Of a stretch of 32,788 bases of DNA, positions 1 to 9,385 are shown piece by piece (the stretch's first letter is position 1; every line of letters begins with the position of its first letter). The translations under genes were made by a program, and so were the position numbers. Under the pieces are notes generated by a model. That model saw only the letters and a program-made list of their open reading frames with translations, ran no database searches and was not told the origin of the DNA. Origin of the DNA: an uncultured Candidatus Peregrinibacteria bacterium (GTDB taxonomy: Bacteria; Patescibacteriota; Gracilibacteria; UBA1369; LOWO2-01-FULL-3); contig CAINDQ010000096.1 of NCBI GenBank assembly GCA_903847465.1, positions 1 through 32,788 on the forward strand. The letters are read 5' to 3'.

Positions 1-122
1 AAAAACAAAAACGAAGCCACCAAACAGACGATCAAAAAATAGCCCGGAATCTTGTCTATAAAAAGAGAGCTTCCGACTACAGGCTTCAAAACCTTCAAAG
101 CCTTGGAAATAGTTTTTTTCAT
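1..122 (-). CDS. partial CDS, N-terminus of a short membrane-associated protein running off the window edge
   Basis: Reverse complement from ATG at 122 reads MKKTISKALKVLKPVVGSSLFIDKIPGYFLIVCLVASFLF with no stop before the edge; hydrophobic segment. Confidence 0.45.
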   Translation of the reverse strand, partial: MKKTISKALKVLKPVVGSSLFIDKIPGYFLIVCLVASFLF

Positions 123-315
123 AGGAAAAATTTAATGAGATTGCTCCTCAATTTATATCATTTTATGAGTACGCCTTACAATAGAAGTTCTATCACTAGT
201 GAGCGATCACGATCGCGAAACTTTTAGCCATGCACCCAAATATCAAACAACCGTTTTTTTGCTACGGGTCTTGTGGGCCCCGAGCAAAAAAACATCCTTC
301 TCCTTTTCGAAAGCA

Positions 316-344
316 ATGAAAACCTTTTTCCAAAAGGTTTTCAT
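316..344 (-). terminator. perfect 13-bp inverted repeat just downstream of the T4SS-like ATPase stop
   Basis: ATGAAAACCTTTT-TCC-AAAAGGTTTTCAT; lies 2 nt past the minus-strand gene end with a T-rich 3' arm. Confidence 0.55.
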
Positions 345-345
345 A

Positions 346-2565
346 TTAAATTAACGGTTCCTCAAAGTCCGGATCCTCCTGTGGTCCTGCATTCTCAAAC
401 TCCCCTGCCTCATCCCATTTGGCCAAAGTCTTTTCTACAGCCGCACGGTTATTGCAGTAAGTTTTTCGAGAGTTTTCGATAATCTCATGCACATAAGTTT
501 CAGGACATTTTGGAACAGTCAAAGTTCTGCCAGAGAACGCTTCTCTGATTTCACCATCAACCGACATCTTGCAATAAAACTCACGCACACCAAGATTGAT
601 AATATCTCTCTCCTTAAAGATAGGATTGTATTCACCCGCTAAATGATTCGCATCGTCCGCACCTACACGGAAGCTCACAATCGAACCAACGTTACCAAAA
701 ACCGTCTTCTTCACTAAATCAGAAACCTGTCCCATATACTGATGAGCAATCGTTAAATTCAATTTATATTTTCTGGCTTCCGACAAAATTTCCGCAAAAG
801 TTTCCGTCGCAAAGTTCTGGAACTCATCCACATAGAAGTAGAAATCTTTACGGAATTCTTCCTTCTCGTCCGCTCTACTCATCGCCGCCTGATATAGCTT
901 CGTGATGATCATGGAACCAAGCAATGAACTGTTTTCTTCACCTAGCAAACCTTTGGAAACCTTCATAAACAAAATCTTTTCATTATCCATAATTTCACGG
1001 ATATTGATCTTGTTTTCAGGCTGACCAATGATATTTCTAATCATGTTCGTTGCCACGAACTGACCTACCTTATTCAAAAGTGGGGTGATCGCCTCCGCAT
1101 CAAATTTCTCACTCCATCCCGCAAATTCCGAAACCCAGAAATTCTTTACGACACTATCCTTGATACGAGAAACGATATTCTGACGATAGTTTTTATCCGT
1201 CAGCATCTTTAGAATGGAAAGTACCGTTGTGTTTGGACTATCAAGCAAAGCGAGCACCGTATAACGCAGTACGTGCTCCAACCTATCACTCCAGTTAGTT
1301 CCAAACAATTTCTTGAAAATCTGGATAAAGCCAAGAGTCACCTGCATCTTGTAAGCTTCATCCACATTCTCAAGAGGATTGAAAGAAATCGGGAATTCAA
1401 TGTCCGCCGGATCAAAATAAACTACATCTTTGATTCTATGCTTAGGCACAAATTCCATACAATTATCAACCAAATCTCCATGGGGATCTAGCACTCCCAC
1501 ACCTTTTCCAGCGTCAAGATCTTCCTTAATCAAAAGCTCCAAAAGTTTTGATTTTCCAGAACCGGACTTACCTACACAGTACAAATGTCTTTTTCTATCC
1601 GCTCTCTTGATTCCAAAAATTTCAAAATTGTTGTGGTAGTTAGTCACTCCAAAAAGACTCACATCCTTATCACCCTTCTTTGGCAGATCTTGAGGTGGTT
1701 CAGCTTTACGCGCAAGTACATGCACTACGTGCGAACAATCATCCGGATTTGGAATGTGATAAAGAGTCGCCACTTCTTTCGGACTCATTCTATATGGATT
1801 CACCAATGCTCTCTCTTTATATTCCTTCAAAAACTTTGCCTTAGGCACTTCAGCAACTTTCATTTCCTGAATATCAGTCTTATTAAATTGGAAGAAAGTA
1901 TTGATCACAGCCTCCAGTTTTCTCCTAGCTTCAGTGTCATCTTTGGAGATATAACCCATTCTCGCGGTGAACGCAAAAGGCTCCGTTTTGCTTTTCTCAA
2001 TTGCCAATTGTTCTCTTATTTTAATAACACCATGTTCTCCTTTTACTCTCACTCTATCTCTAATACTGAAAATCTTTTTGAAATTATTCCACCAAAGCGC
2101 CAGTCTTATTCTCAAATGATAACCAGCTGTTTCCTCCTTAGCCTCAATCACCATTTGCACCCACACCTGTTCTCCAGAAGAAATCTTGGAAATAACCGAG
2201 AAAAGCCTGTTCTGAGAATCATCCTCAAACTCATCAAACGTCTTGAAAGGATACACATCTCCAAAATGAAGCTTTAGCCTTACCCCAGCAAATCCTTTCT
2301 TTGTAGGATCGAAACTATCCACATAATCCGAAGTCTCCTTAATTTCACAATCCGGATAGGTTGAATAAATCAAACCTTCTACAGTTTCGAACAATTTCTC
2401 CGGTACCGCAAAAAACATATAAGTGTATTGCTCAAATCCAAGCACTTCCAGCGAAATTGGCTCATCCTTTACAGTATTATGGAAATTCACCAACAACTCA
2501 TCGAAGGTTGCTTCTTTTTTCTTTACCCCATCTCCCTGTGGAACTATCACTTGGAAATAACGCAT
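346..2565 (-). CDS. T4SS-like / VirD4-TraD-HerA-like DNA-transfer ATPase
   Basis: 739 aa; Walker A (CVGKSGSGKSKL), GVLDPHGDLVD, Walker B-like FYVDEFQNFATETFAEILSEARKY, typical of type IV secretory DNA-transfer ATPases. Confidence 0.85.
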   Translation of the reverse strand: MRYFQVIVPQGDGVKKKEATFDELLVNFHNTVKDEPISLEVLGFEQYTYMFFAVPEKLFETVEGLIYSTYPDCEIKETSDYVDSFDPTKKGFAGVRLKLHFGDVYPFKTFDEFEDDSQNRLFSVISKISSGEQVWVQMVIEAKEETAGYHLRIRLALWWNNFKKIFSIRDRVRVKGEHGVIKIREQLAIEKSKTEPFAFTARMGYISKDDTEARRKLEAVINTFFQFNKTDIQEMKVAEVPKAKFLKEYKERALVNPYRMSPKEVATLYHIPNPDDCSHVVHVLARKAEPPQDLPKKGDKDVSLFGVTNYHNNFEIFGIKRADRKRHLYCVGKSGSGKSKLLELLIKEDLDAGKGVGVLDPHGDLVDNCMEFVPKHRIKDVVYFDPADIEFPISFNPLENVDEAYKMQVTLGFIQIFKKLFGTNWSDRLEHVLRYTVLALLDSPNTTVLSILKMLTDKNYRQNIVSRIKDSVVKNFWVSEFAGWSEKFDAEAITPLLNKVGQFVATNMIRNIIGQPENKINIREIMDNEKILFMKVSKGLLGEENSSLLGSMIITKLYQAAMSRADEKEEFRKDFYFYVDEFQNFATETFAEILSEARKYKLNLTIAHQYMGQVSDLVKKTVFGNVGSIVSFRVGADDANHLAGEYNPIFKERDIINLGVREFYCKMSVDGEIREAFSGRTLTVPKCPETYVHEIIENSRKTYCNNRAAVEKTLAKWDEAGEFENAGPQEDPDFEEPLI

Positions 2566-2716
2566 ATGCCTAAATCTTTTAATCTATCACTGTATTATAT
2601 CACAAAAACGCCGAAATTATAATACTAAATACTAGTCTGACAACAACATCGTTTACTTAAAAGGCCTTGCCCAAATTGGTAAATATTGAGCAAAGCCTTA
2701 AAAAATCTCTAAAAAA

Positions 2717-3082
2717 CTACTTTTTTGTAGGTACTACTGGAGCTTTTACATTAGGAATCCCCTGTAAGTCATTAAAAAGAGGAGTTCCATTTAGATTGCC
2801 TTTCAAAACGGTTGAAGGTTTATTTGCTGAACTCTTCACCGCAGGCTTTGCTTCATAATACATTCCAGTAACAGTCAAAAACATTCCCACTATTCCTACG
2901 ATCAAAAACAACTTCGTCATTTTTTTCAACTGATCCTTTTCCATTGATTTATACGCCCAGATAAAAAGCAACACTAGTCCGGCAAAAATTGCTAACGCGA
3001 AAAGAGCGTTGCATCCAGCCAAAACAAGCATCCAGAAACTTTTTCCTGTGAGAGACCCGATCATTCCACCAAATCCTATCAT
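2717..3082 (-). CDS. small membrane protein, hypothetical
   Basis: The ORF track extends to 3202, but an internal Met (MIGFGGMIGSLTGKSFW...) gives a more plausible start; two hydrophobic helices. Confidence 0.55.
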   Translation of the reverse strand: MIGFGGMIGSLTGKSFWMLVLAGCNALFALAIFAGLVLLFIWAYKSMEKDQLKKMTKLFLIVGIVGMFLTVTGMYYEAKPAVKSSANKPSTVLKGNLNGTPLFNDLQGIPNVKAPVVPTKK

Positions 3083-3227
3083 ATAGATTGGATTAAATAA
3101 TAAAGATGATTGAATTATAGTTTCATTTTTTAAAAACACAACCTTGAATATTGCATTCCCCCCTACCAACCTGTAACATGGGTCATAGGTACAGAAAACC
3201 ACAAAGAATATTTAACAAATTTCGATC

Positions 3228-3497
3228 ATGAAACCAGAACTAAAACAACAATCACTACTTCATTTAAAAAAAGCCGAAGGAATGCTGAAAAAAGTGATCC
3301 AGATGCTGGAAAAAGGAGAATACTGCATGGACATCGTTCAGCAAAATCAAGCCGTCCAAGGATGTCTAAAATCAGCTGAAAAAGTAATTCTCGAAAATCA
3401 CCTAAATACTTGTTTCAAGTCCGGCATGGAAAGTAAAAACACTTCCAGTCAGAAAAAACTGATTGCCGAAATGCTGGCCGTTCTCAATCGAAAATAA
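3228..3497 (+). CDS. CsoR/FrmR/RcnR-family (DUF156) metal-sensing repressor
   Basis: 89 aa all-helical; Cys in EYCMDIVQQ and His/Cys in ENHLNTCF match the family ligand positions. Confidence 0.85.
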   Translation: MKPELKQQSLLHLKKAEGMLKKVIQMLEKGEYCMDIVQQNQAVQGCLKSAEKVILENHLNTCFKSGMESKNTSSQKKLIAEMLAVLNRK

Positions 3498-3525
3498 CCA
3501 TTATTATTTACTCTAAACTTTTCAT

Positions 3526-4167
3526 ATGAAGACCAAAGATTTGTTGAGACACTTAAACTGGCGCTACGCCACCAAGACCTTCGATCCAACCAAAAAAGTT
3601 CCTGAAAAAGAATTCGAAGCTTTACTCGAAGTTTTGCGCCTCACTCCTTCTTCTTTCGGCATCCAGCCATGGAAATTCATTGTAGTTAAAAACCCTGAAA
3701 TCAGAACAAAAATGCGCCCTTTTTCTTGGGATCAATCTCAAATTACAGACGCTTCCCACCTTATAGTATTATGCCGAATTTCCGAATCAAAAATTGAAGA
3801 ACACATCGAAAAATATGTCCTAGATAAAGTAAAAATTGGTGACCTCGAACCGGCCAAAATTCAAGCCTACCGAGAACGCATGCTCCAAACTGTCAGATCA
3901 AAAGACGAACAAGAATTAAAAACTTGGCTCAGAAACCAAGTCTACATCGCCTTAGGAAATATACTAACTTCTTGCGCAGTGCTTGATATAGATAGCTGTC
4001 CTATAGAAGGATTCGACAAAGAAAAAGTGGACGAACTTCTAGAACTTCCAAAAGTTGGTTTATATTCAGTCGCAATCTGCGCCATTGGCTATCGCTCTTT
4101 AGACGACAAACACGCCACCATGAAAAAGCATCGCTTCCCTTTAAGTGAAGTCATCATGGAGGCATAA
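3526..4167 (+). CDS. nitroreductase-family NAD(P)H-dependent oxidoreductase
   Basis: WRYATKTFDPTKKVPEKEFEALLEVLRLTPSSFGIQPWKFIVV is an NfsB-like N-terminus. Confidence 0.85.
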   Translation: MKTKDLLRHLNWRYATKTFDPTKKVPEKEFEALLEVLRLTPSSFGIQPWKFIVVKNPEIRTKMRPFSWDQSQITDASHLIVLCRISESKIEEHIEKYVLDKVKIGDLEPAKIQAYRERMLQTVRSKDEQELKTWLRNQVYIALGNILTSCAVLDIDSCPIEGFDKEKVDELLELPKVGLYSVAICAIGYRSLDDKHATMKKHRFPLSEVIMEA

Positions 4168-4308
4168 AAACATCAGTAAGACACAACGACGTTTCGATTT
4201 GTCAACAAGGCTCAACAAAAAGCCTTGAACTAACGTCCTTCGATTGCTATATTTACTGGCGACTTTTTTAGCAACTTTGTTTATTTTAATCCTTAATCTT
4301 ATATCCGT

Positions 4309-6354
4309 ATGTTCTACTCGATTTTCATCATCAGTCTTATCGGACTGTTGGGTGCGTATCTTCTCGCACACTGGGTACTGAAACAGGACCAAGGAAACAA
4401 GAAAATGCAAGAGATCGCTGCGGCTATCAAAGAAGGCGCTATGGCCTTTTTGAAACGCCAATACACAACGATTGCCATTTTTGCAGTCATCTTGGCCGTA
4501 ATCATTTTCGGTGCTTATTACCTAAGTGGAGACCCAAGTTACGCTTGGCATACAACTGTTGCCTTCGTTTTAGGCGCAGCCTGTTCCGCTTTGGCTGGAT
4601 ACATTGGAATGTTCGTTTCCGTAAAAGCAAACTTGAGAACTGCTTCTGCAGCTCAAACAAGCTTAAACAAAGCTTTGCAAATTGCTCTTCGTGGAGGCGC
4701 CGTTTCTGGAATCCTCGTTGTTACATTATCACTATTAGGAGTTGGTGGACTTTTCCTTGCATACGGTGGAATGGATAATCCAACCGAAGTTCCAGCTCTT
4801 CTAGTTGGTTTTGGTTTTGGAGCATCATTCGTTGCTTTATTCGCTCAATTAGGAGGTGGAATATATACAAAAGCTGCCGATGTGGGAGCTGACCTAGTTG
4901 GAAAAGTGGAAGCTGGCATTCCAGAAGATGATCCTCGAAATCCAGCCGTTATCGCAGATCTAGTTGGAGACAACGTTGGAGACTGCGCTGGTCGTGGAGC
5001 TGATCTTTTTGAATCAACAGCTGCTGAGAATATTGGAGCGATGATTTTGGGTATCACTCTATTCCCTATCTTCGGATTGAAAGGAATTATTTTCCCATTA
5101 GTTGCTCGTGCATTTGGACTACTAGCCTCAATGGTTGGAGTTATGTTCGTAAGCATTAAGGAATCTCAAGATCCAATGAAAGGTCTAAACAAAGGCTACG
5201 CTGTCACAACACTTCTTGCGACTATCGGCTTTGGATTAGCAACATATCTATTGCTTACAGATTATTGGATGTGGTTCTTTGCTTGTGGAGTTGTTGGTAT
5301 TTTCACAAGTCTTTGTTTCGTTTGGATTACTCAATATTATACAGAATACAAATATCGCCCTGTTCAAGAAATTGCGAAAGCTTCTGAAACAGGAGGCGCT
5401 ACAAACATCATCATGGGCTTCTCAGTTGGAATGGAATCTACAGGAATGCCAGTTCTAGTTATCTGCGGTGCATTACTTGGTTCTTTCTTCATTGGAAAAG
5501 CAACAGGACTAGAAGGTGGTGGACTTTATGGAACAGCCGTTGCGACTATGGGTATGTTGGCTACAGCCGCATACATCCTAGCAATGGACAACTTTGGCCC
5601 TATCACTGACAACGCTGGTGGTATCGTTGAAATGTCTCAAGCTACAGCTGACGTCAGAAAGAGAACAGATCGTTTGGATTCAGTTGGAAATACTACAAAA
5701 GCCTTAACAAAAGGTTATGCTGTAGGTTCAGCAGCCTTGGCCGCTTTCCTACTTTTCTCTGCATACATGGAAGAAGTACAACTAACTTCAATCGACTTGG
5801 CTAAGCCAGTTGTATTCGTAGGAGGTTTACTTGGCGCAATGCTTGTCTTCATTTTCTCATCATATGCTATTCGCGCAGTTTCCCGCGCAGCTTATTACAT
5901 CATCAATGATGTTCGTGCTCAATTCAAAGCAGATCCTGGAATTATGAAGGGAACTTCAAAACCAAATTACGCACAATGTGTAGATATCTGCACACGTGGT
6001 GCTTTGAAAGAAATGGTCCTTCCAGGTCTTATCGCTATCATCGGCCCAACAGCCGTTGGATTCTTGCTAGGCCCTGAAGCAGTTGGTGCAACTCTGATGG
6101 TTGGCACAATCGCTGGTATCATTTTGGCTCTAGTTTTGAATAACAGTGGTGGCGCATGGGACAATGCTAAGAAATATATCGAGACTGGCGCACATGGAGG
6201 AAAAGGTTCTTTTGCTCACAAAGCAGCCGTTGTTGGAGATACAGTTGGTGATCCATTCAAGGACACAGCCGGTCCATCTCTACACGTTTTGATCAAGTTG
6301 TTATCAACTTTGACTCTTGTACTCGCTCCATTATTCTTGTTGATGAATAAGTAA
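4309..6354 (+). CDS. hppA: membrane-bound proton-translocating pyrophosphatase
   Basis: 681 aa; EAGIPEDDPRNPAVIADLVGDNVGDCAGRGADLFES, GNTTKA and C-terminal DTVGDPFKDTAGPSLHVLIKL motifs. Confidence 0.97.
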   Translation: MFYSIFIISLIGLLGAYLLAHWVLKQDQGNKKMQEIAAAIKEGAMAFLKRQYTTIAIFAVILAVIIFGAYYLSGDPSYAWHTTVAFVLGAACSALAGYIGMFVSVKANLRTASAAQTSLNKALQIALRGGAVSGILVVTLSLLGVGGLFLAYGGMDNPTEVPALLVGFGFGASFVALFAQLGGGIYTKAADVGADLVGKVEAGIPEDDPRNPAVIADLVGDNVGDCAGRGADLFESTAAENIGAMILGITLFPIFGLKGIIFPLVARAFGLLASMVGVMFVSIKESQDPMKGLNKGYAVTTLLATIGFGLATYLLLTDYWMWFFACGVVGIFTSLCFVWITQYYTEYKYRPVQEIAKASETGGATNIIMGFSVGMESTGMPVLVICGALLGSFFIGKATGLEGGGLYGTAVATMGMLATAAYILAMDNFGPITDNAGGIVEMSQATADVRKRTDRLDSVGNTTKALTKGYAVGSAALAAFLLFSAYMEEVQLTSIDLAKPVVFVGGLLGAMLVFIFSSYAIRAVSRAAYYIINDVRAQFKADPGIMKGTSKPNYAQCVDICTRGALKEMVLPGLIAIIGPTAVGFLLGPEAVGATLMVGTIAGIILALVLNNSGGAWDNAKKYIETGAHGGKGSFAHKAAVVGDTVGDPFKDTAGPSLHVLIKLLSTLTLVLAPLFLLMNK

Positions 6355-6375
6355 GCGATTAGTAAAAAGTTTAAG

Positions 6376-6407
6376 AAAAAGACCTGCCATCTGGTGGGTC
6401 TTTTTTT
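6376..6407 (+). terminator. intrinsic terminator after hppA
   Basis: AAAAAGACC..CCA..TGG..GGTCTTTTTTT hairpin with 7-nt T tract, about 20 nt after the stop. Confidence 0.85.
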
Positions 6408-6469
6408 GTCTTGCGCACATTCGTCTGAATGGACGATAATAGGCCATATCAACTTCCTAAAAAAAACAT

Positions 6470-8236
6470 ATGAAAAACAATTGGCTAAAGAAAGGAATTG
6501 CCGCTTCCCTATCGCTATTTATTCTAGCGGGCTGCAATATCGCTAATCCTTTCGCCCAAACTCCAACTACTCCGGTGATTCCTGACACAACAAAACCTGC
6601 CGCATTCGATTCTACAAAAGCACTGACGGGAATTGCTCCTTATTACAGCGCAAATAGCGACATCGAATACTACCCAACAGCAAAACCACTTCTTACAGAC
6701 ACTTTAATCACAGGAACACTGAGAGAGAATATTCTCACCTCATACACCTCTGGATGGAGCCCAACCGAAACTCCAAAATGGACCGACGTAAGTGGCGTTA
6801 TGCATTTCTATGAAGTAGGAACCATCAAGGCTCAAACTTACAAAAACAGAAAACTAGTAATCCTAAACGTTGATTGTGAAGGACCTTGTTTTGAACCTTA
6901 CCTATATAGATTCGCCTATGATCCTACAAAAAATGAATTGGTAATGTTAACAAAATATTCATCTGAAGCAAACAATTCAACAATGCCTTTCACTTACACA
7001 GCCGACAACACTGTTTTCTACAAAGGCATCGCTCCTCCACAAACAATCAAGATCCCAAATAGCGATAAAACATTGTCCCTGCAAGTTGAAGACAACGCCT
7101 TCAATCCAACAAACGAAAACTTTATGTTTGCAGATCAAGAAGTCGGCAATCTTTATGGCGGAACAGGCACAAGCTGCCTTTCACTTCATTCTCCAGACGG
7201 CTCAACTTCCCTATACGGATACAATCCTAATTTCTTCAAAAGTGAAACTGTCATGATCACTTGGTCAGACAATTCTCCACAAACAAATCTCTCTGACAAT
7301 TATGATTACGTAGCGGGAGCATGTGGAATTATTGCCAATTGCTACACAGCATCAGCCACCGAAATGAAAGATAGTGATTTCCAAAAGGCTGGCGTAACCT
7401 CCACAGGAATGGATATTTACACTCTAAAAAATCCTTTGGAAGAAGCTTCTGGCGTAGTAGAGGGAGACGGCACGACAATGGCTCAAGCAATATTTGCCTC
7501 CTCATATCAAGGTTACAAAGCCACCTATGAATGGAACGAACTTGCCAAGAAAAAACCAATGATGACTTTCAAAGAATTCGCCGCATCAAAACCAATTCTA
7601 TATTGGAAAGATCCATTCAACAGATGGGCAAGCGTAATTCGCCTAGATGTAAAACCAGCTGCAGAATGCGGAAAACCAGTCATCTATCTTTATCCAGAAA
7701 AAACAACTGACGTAAATGTTCAGGTTCTAATCGATAAATTTACCAAAACAATTCCAGCTTACGAATCAAATGGCTGGACAGTAAAAGCTGATCCAGATGG
7801 CACTTTGTTAAATTATGCAGATGGCAAAACTTATCCTTACCTATTCTGGGAAGGTCAGAAAAAAGGCGGATCAACTGTCACAAAAGGATTCACCGTGGCA
7901 AGAGCTGACGTAGAAACATTCTTAGACGAAAGCTTGAATAAACTCGGTTTAACTACATCCGAAGCAAAAGACTTCAAAGACTTCTGGTTATCAAGAATGT
8001 TAGAAAATACCGAGCCATATTTCTTCATCAGTTTCTTGGGAACAAGCGAATTCAACAAAATCGCTCCTCTCAAGATTTCTCCAGCTCCACAATCATTGCT
8101 TCGTGTATTTATGTATTACAACCCAACATTTAGCGCCTCAAAAATGGCACCGCAAGAATTAACCAGCGTTGCCCGTAAAGGATTCACGGTAGTTGAATGG
8201 GGCGGAACATCTTCAAAACCATGGCAAGCAGAGTAA
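6470..8236 (+). CDS. predicted lipoprotein, hypothetical
   Basis: 588 aa; signal peptide with lipobox LFILAGC; contains CGKPVIYLYPEKTTDVNVQV. Confidence 0.75.
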   Translation: MKNNWLKKGIAASLSLFILAGCNIANPFAQTPTTPVIPDTTKPAAFDSTKALTGIAPYYSANSDIEYYPTAKPLLTDTLITGTLRENILTSYTSGWSPTETPKWTDVSGVMHFYEVGTIKAQTYKNRKLVILNVDCEGPCFEPYLYRFAYDPTKNELVMLTKYSSEANNSTMPFTYTADNTVFYKGIAPPQTIKIPNSDKTLSLQVEDNAFNPTNENFMFADQEVGNLYGGTGTSCLSLHSPDGSTSLYGYNPNFFKSETVMITWSDNSPQTNLSDNYDYVAGACGIIANCYTASATEMKDSDFQKAGVTSTGMDIYTLKNPLEEASGVVEGDGTTMAQAIFASSYQGYKATYEWNELAKKKPMMTFKEFAASKPILYWKDPFNRWASVIRLDVKPAAECGKPVIYLYPEKTTDVNVQVLIDKFTKTIPAYESNGWTVKADPDGTLLNYADGKTYPYLFWEGQKKGGSTVTKGFTVARADVETFLDESLNKLGLTTSEAKDFKDFWLSRMLENTEPYFFISFLGTSEFNKIAPLKISPAPQSLLRVFMYYNPTFSASKMAPQELTSVARKGFTVVEWGGTSSKPWQAE

Positions 8237-9093
8237 AACCAATTACAAGAATCGTAGCCAGTGTGCTGATCTTCGGCACACTGGCTTTCTTATGGGGACA
8301 AGCAAGTTATAAACAAAGACTGCCAAATGAAATCAAAGGTATCGTCGTTCCCCACCATCTTCTTGTTGAAAAATACATCGACGATCTATACAAACTCACC
8401 GCCGAAAAAGACCCAACCATCAACCGCATCATCCTTCTCAGCCCAAATCACTTCGGCTATGGTTTTTCTTATCTACAAAGCACAAATCAAGCCTTCACCC
8501 CAGAAAACTCTCCAAAACTAGACAAGAATCTCCTCATCGCTCTTTCAAAAAAAACTTCTCTCAAAATCGACACAGCCTATTTCGAAAAAGAACACGGCGT
8601 CATGAACGAATTACCATACATAAATAAATATTTTCCATACGCCAAAGTAGTTCCAATCAGAATCAAACCATCAACTCCCATAAGCCAACTCGAGGCCCTG
8701 ATCAAAGAGATTTCCACCATGGACCTTTCTCACACCCTCGTCATCGCCAGCATTGATTTTACTCATTACGAATCGGAAGAAACTGCTTTAAAAAACGACA
8801 ACCAAATCTTAGACTGGCTCAAGAACTGGGCAACCAAAAACCCAAAAGCCGACTTCCAAGAAATCAAAAAATTAGCGGTAAGCATTTCCAAAACAGTCCA
8901 AGATTCAGTCGCCATGGACTCCCCTGAAAGCTTTTACATCCTACTGAAGCTCATGGAAAAAGAATCCGCAAACACCTTCTCTCTCATCAAGCGCACTTCA
9001 TCCGCAAGTCTTCTCAACATCAAAGATCCTCTCCAAAACACCTCCCACATTTTCGGTACATTTTCCATTGACATCAACCAATCCAAGGAATAA
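8221..9093 (+). CDS. MEMO1 / AmmeMemoRadiSam system protein B family
   Basis: VVPHH, IILLSPNHFG, EHGVMNELPYI, VIASIDFTHYE motifs; ATG at 8221 overlaps the upstream stop. Confidence 0.8.
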   Translation: MASRVKPITRIVASVLIFGTLAFLWGQASYKQRLPNEIKGIVVPHHLLVEKYIDDLYKLTAEKDPTINRIILLSPNHFGYGFSYLQSTNQAFTPENSPKLDKNLLIALSKKTSLKIDTAYFEKEHGVMNELPYINKYFPYAKVVPIRIKPSTPISQLEALIKEISTMDLSHTLVIASIDFTHYESEETALKNDNQILDWLKNWATKNPKADFQEIKKLAVSISKTVQDSVAMDSPESFYILLKLMEKESANTFSLIKRTSSASLLNIKDPLQNTSHIFGTFSIDINQSKE

Positions 9094-9100
9094 TATAGAC

Positions 9101-9120
9101 ATATAGACACTTATCTATAT
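9101..9120. promoter_or_regulatory. dyad-symmetric putative operator upstream of the ArsR/SdpR-like gene
   Basis: ATATAGA-CACTTA-TCTATAT, 8 nt before the ATG at 9128. Confidence 0.5.
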
Positions 9121-9127
9121 CTAGCTT

Positions 9128-9385
9128 ATGGACTCACTATTCAAAGCCTTGGCCGACAAACAACGCCGTCAAATCCTGACACTTCTAAAGAAGAAAGACA
9201 TGTCAGTAACGGAGCTTTTGCAGAACTTTTCCATCACTCAAGCTTCCCTTTCTCATCATCTCGACATTTTGAAACGCGCAAACCTAATCATTCCTGAACG
9301 TCGCGGACAATTCATTTACTATTCTCTGAATACTTCCGTCTTTGAAGATATAACGAATACATTATTTAACCTCTTTAAATCATGA
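9128..9385 (+). CDS. ArsR-family (SdpR-like) autorepressor
   Basis: 85 aa wHTH: LFKALADKQRRQILTLLKKKDMSVTELLQNFSITQASLSHHLDILKRANLI. Confidence 0.85.
   Translation: MDSLFKALADKQRRQILTLLKKKDMSVTELLQNFSITQASLSHHLDILKRANLIIPERRGQFIYYSLNTSVFEDITNTLFNLFKS

Noticed and set aside
1585-2277. 230-aa plus-strand ORF
   Set aside because: Antisense to the clearly recognisable T4SS-like ATPase; low-complexity, no family signal.
2661-2699. AAGGCCTTGC...GCAAAGCCTT inverted repeat as minus-strand terminator
   Set aside because: One mismatch, 19-nt loop and only a weak T tract (TTTTAAG); left uncalled.
4206-4227. CAAGGCT-N8-AGCCTTG hairpin before hppA as terminator
   Set aside because: No T tract on the plus strand; could be a leader structure but unsupported.
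4845-5156. 103-aa minus ORF inside hppA, and similar antisense ORFs elsewhere
   Set aside because: Overlaps a highly conserved gene; Pro/Thr/Ser-rich antisense artefact.
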